From assembly GCA_030680405.1 (NCBI GenBank), contig JAUXVT010000028.1, forward strand, positions 28,222-92,221: a DNA stretch of 64,000 nucleotides, in the 5' to 3' direction. This stretch comes from Thiobacillus sp. (GTDB lineage Bacteria; Pseudomonadota; Gammaproteobacteria; Burkholderiales; Thiobacillaceae). Shown here piece after piece: positions 63,438-64,000 of this stretch; position 1 is the first letter of the stretch, and each line of letters opens with the position of its first letter. The notes under the pieces are model-generated. The model saw only the letters and a program-made list of their open reading frames with translations. It made no database searches and had not been told where the DNA came from. Both the position numbers and the translations under genes were made by a program.

Positions 63438-64000
63438 GTGCAAATCGTTCTGGTTTCCGGATTGTCGGGTTCGGGCAAAAGTATCGCCATCGCGGTGCTG
63501 GAAGACATCGGATTTTACTGCGTCGATAACCTGCCGCTGGCCATGCTGCAACCGCTGGTCGACTATCTGACGCGCGAAGGCCATGCCCGCATCGCCATCG
63601 CCATCGACGCGCGCAGCGGCGCCAGTTTTGCGCAGCTGCCCCAGATTGCCGACACGCTACGTGAACAAGGGGCCGACCTGCGGATCATTTTTCTAGAGGC
63701 AAAAACACTGTCGCTGGTCAAACGCTTTTCCGAAACCCGGCGGCGACACCCACTCTCCAGCAACACGGTGTCACTGCAGGAGGCGATCCAGCTCGAGCGC
63801 GAAACGCTGGCCGACATTGCGCCGCTGGCACACCGCATCGACACCAGTGATCTGTCTGCCTCAGCGTTGCGGCTATGGATCAAGGACCTGATCGGGCAAG
63901 ACCGTTCGCGCATCACGCTGCTGTTCGAATCCTTTGGTTTCAAGCACGGCATTCCGCTCGATGCCGACATGGTGTTTGATGTGCGCTGCCTGCCCAACCC
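63438..64000 (+). CDS. rapZ: RNase adapter protein RapZ (YvcJ family), 3' truncated by window edge
   Basis: The first 187 codons of a P-loop nucleotide-binding protein. It begins at GTG 63438, directly after the hprK stop, with [20 protein letters not shown] (Walker A GLSGSGKS near 8-15). [15 protein letters not shown] follows, diagnostic of RapZ/YvcJ. In E. coli RapZ delivers the GlmZ small RNA to RNase E; in this organism the RNA partner is unknown. The frame stays open to base 64000. Confidence 0.93.
   Translation, partial: MQIVLVSGLSGSGKSIAIAVLEDIGFYCVDNLPLAMLQPLVDYLTREGHARIAIAIDARSGASFAQLPQIADTLREQGADLRIIFLEAKTLSLVKRFSETRRRHPLSSNTVSLQEAIQLERETLADIAPLAHRIDTSDLSASALRLWIKDLIGQDRSRITLLFESFGFKHGIPLDADMVFDVRCLPN

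Overview
The window looks like a chromosomal segment of a sulfur-oxidising betaproteobacterium, probably Thiobacillus-like. This rests on the protein families: betaproteobacterial lpt, rpoN-hpf-ptsN-hprK-rapZ and msh-type pilus layouts, plus three sulfur-oxidation modules. The DNA is GC-rich and densely coded on both strands. No rRNA, tRNA or CRISPR array was found, and no gap between genes exceeds 300 bases. The first gene (ribosomal oxygenase) and the last (rapZ) are cut by the window edges.

Layout. 1-9600: housekeeping genes: a ribosomal oxygenase, a DUF455 ferritin-like protein, the LPS export permeases lptG/lptF (minus strand), pepA, holC, a small unknown gene and valS. 9760-25200: sulfur region. 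On the minus strand are a FadL-type porin, the sulfur-transfer set dsrE2, tusA and rhodanese, the cytoplasmic sulfite dehydrogenase soeABC, a TlpA-like thioredoxin with an unknown exported partner, and moaC. On the plus strand are a BepA-like protease and soxX-Y-Z-A-B. No soxCD is present here. Sulfane sulfur from thiosulfate would therefore have to be passed on through sulfur carriers and finally oxidised as sulfite by SoeABC. 25300-31900: a minus-strand aerotolerance-type operon (moxR, DUF58, DUF4381, batA, batB/C fusion, batD). 32000-34260: a decaying accessory islet with a broken two-domain rhodanese, a padR regulator and a chrA gene split by one in-frame TGA. 34300-37600: DUF1415 and alaS.

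37650-54310: an MSHA-like type IV pilus locus. It holds a PilZ-like protein, a sigma-54-dependent response regulator, mshM, mshL, mshN, mshE, mshG, mshI, mshJ and mshK homologues, two prepilin genes and a convergent sensor kinase. The second prepilin has a consensus sigma-54 promoter with an IHF site just upstream. 54330-64000: a CPA2 cation/proton antiporter, a hairpin-rich repeat array, then kdsD-kdsC-lptC-lptA-lptB-rpoN-hpf-ptsN-hprK-rapZ. The sigma factor needed by the pilus promoter is thus encoded in the same window.

The most unusual structure is at 46836-47275. A small GxxExxY-family (PD-(D/E)XK-like) gene sits between mshE and mshG. It is enclosed by near-perfect inverted repeats with an internal tandem motif and looks like a compact mobile cassette inserted into the pilus operon. 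Other structures not explained by genes are a dispersed hairpin repeat shared by 25203-25262 and 56301-56465, a 22-bp hairpin repeat in triplicate upstream of valS, and terminators inside the sox and tus/dsrE clusters.
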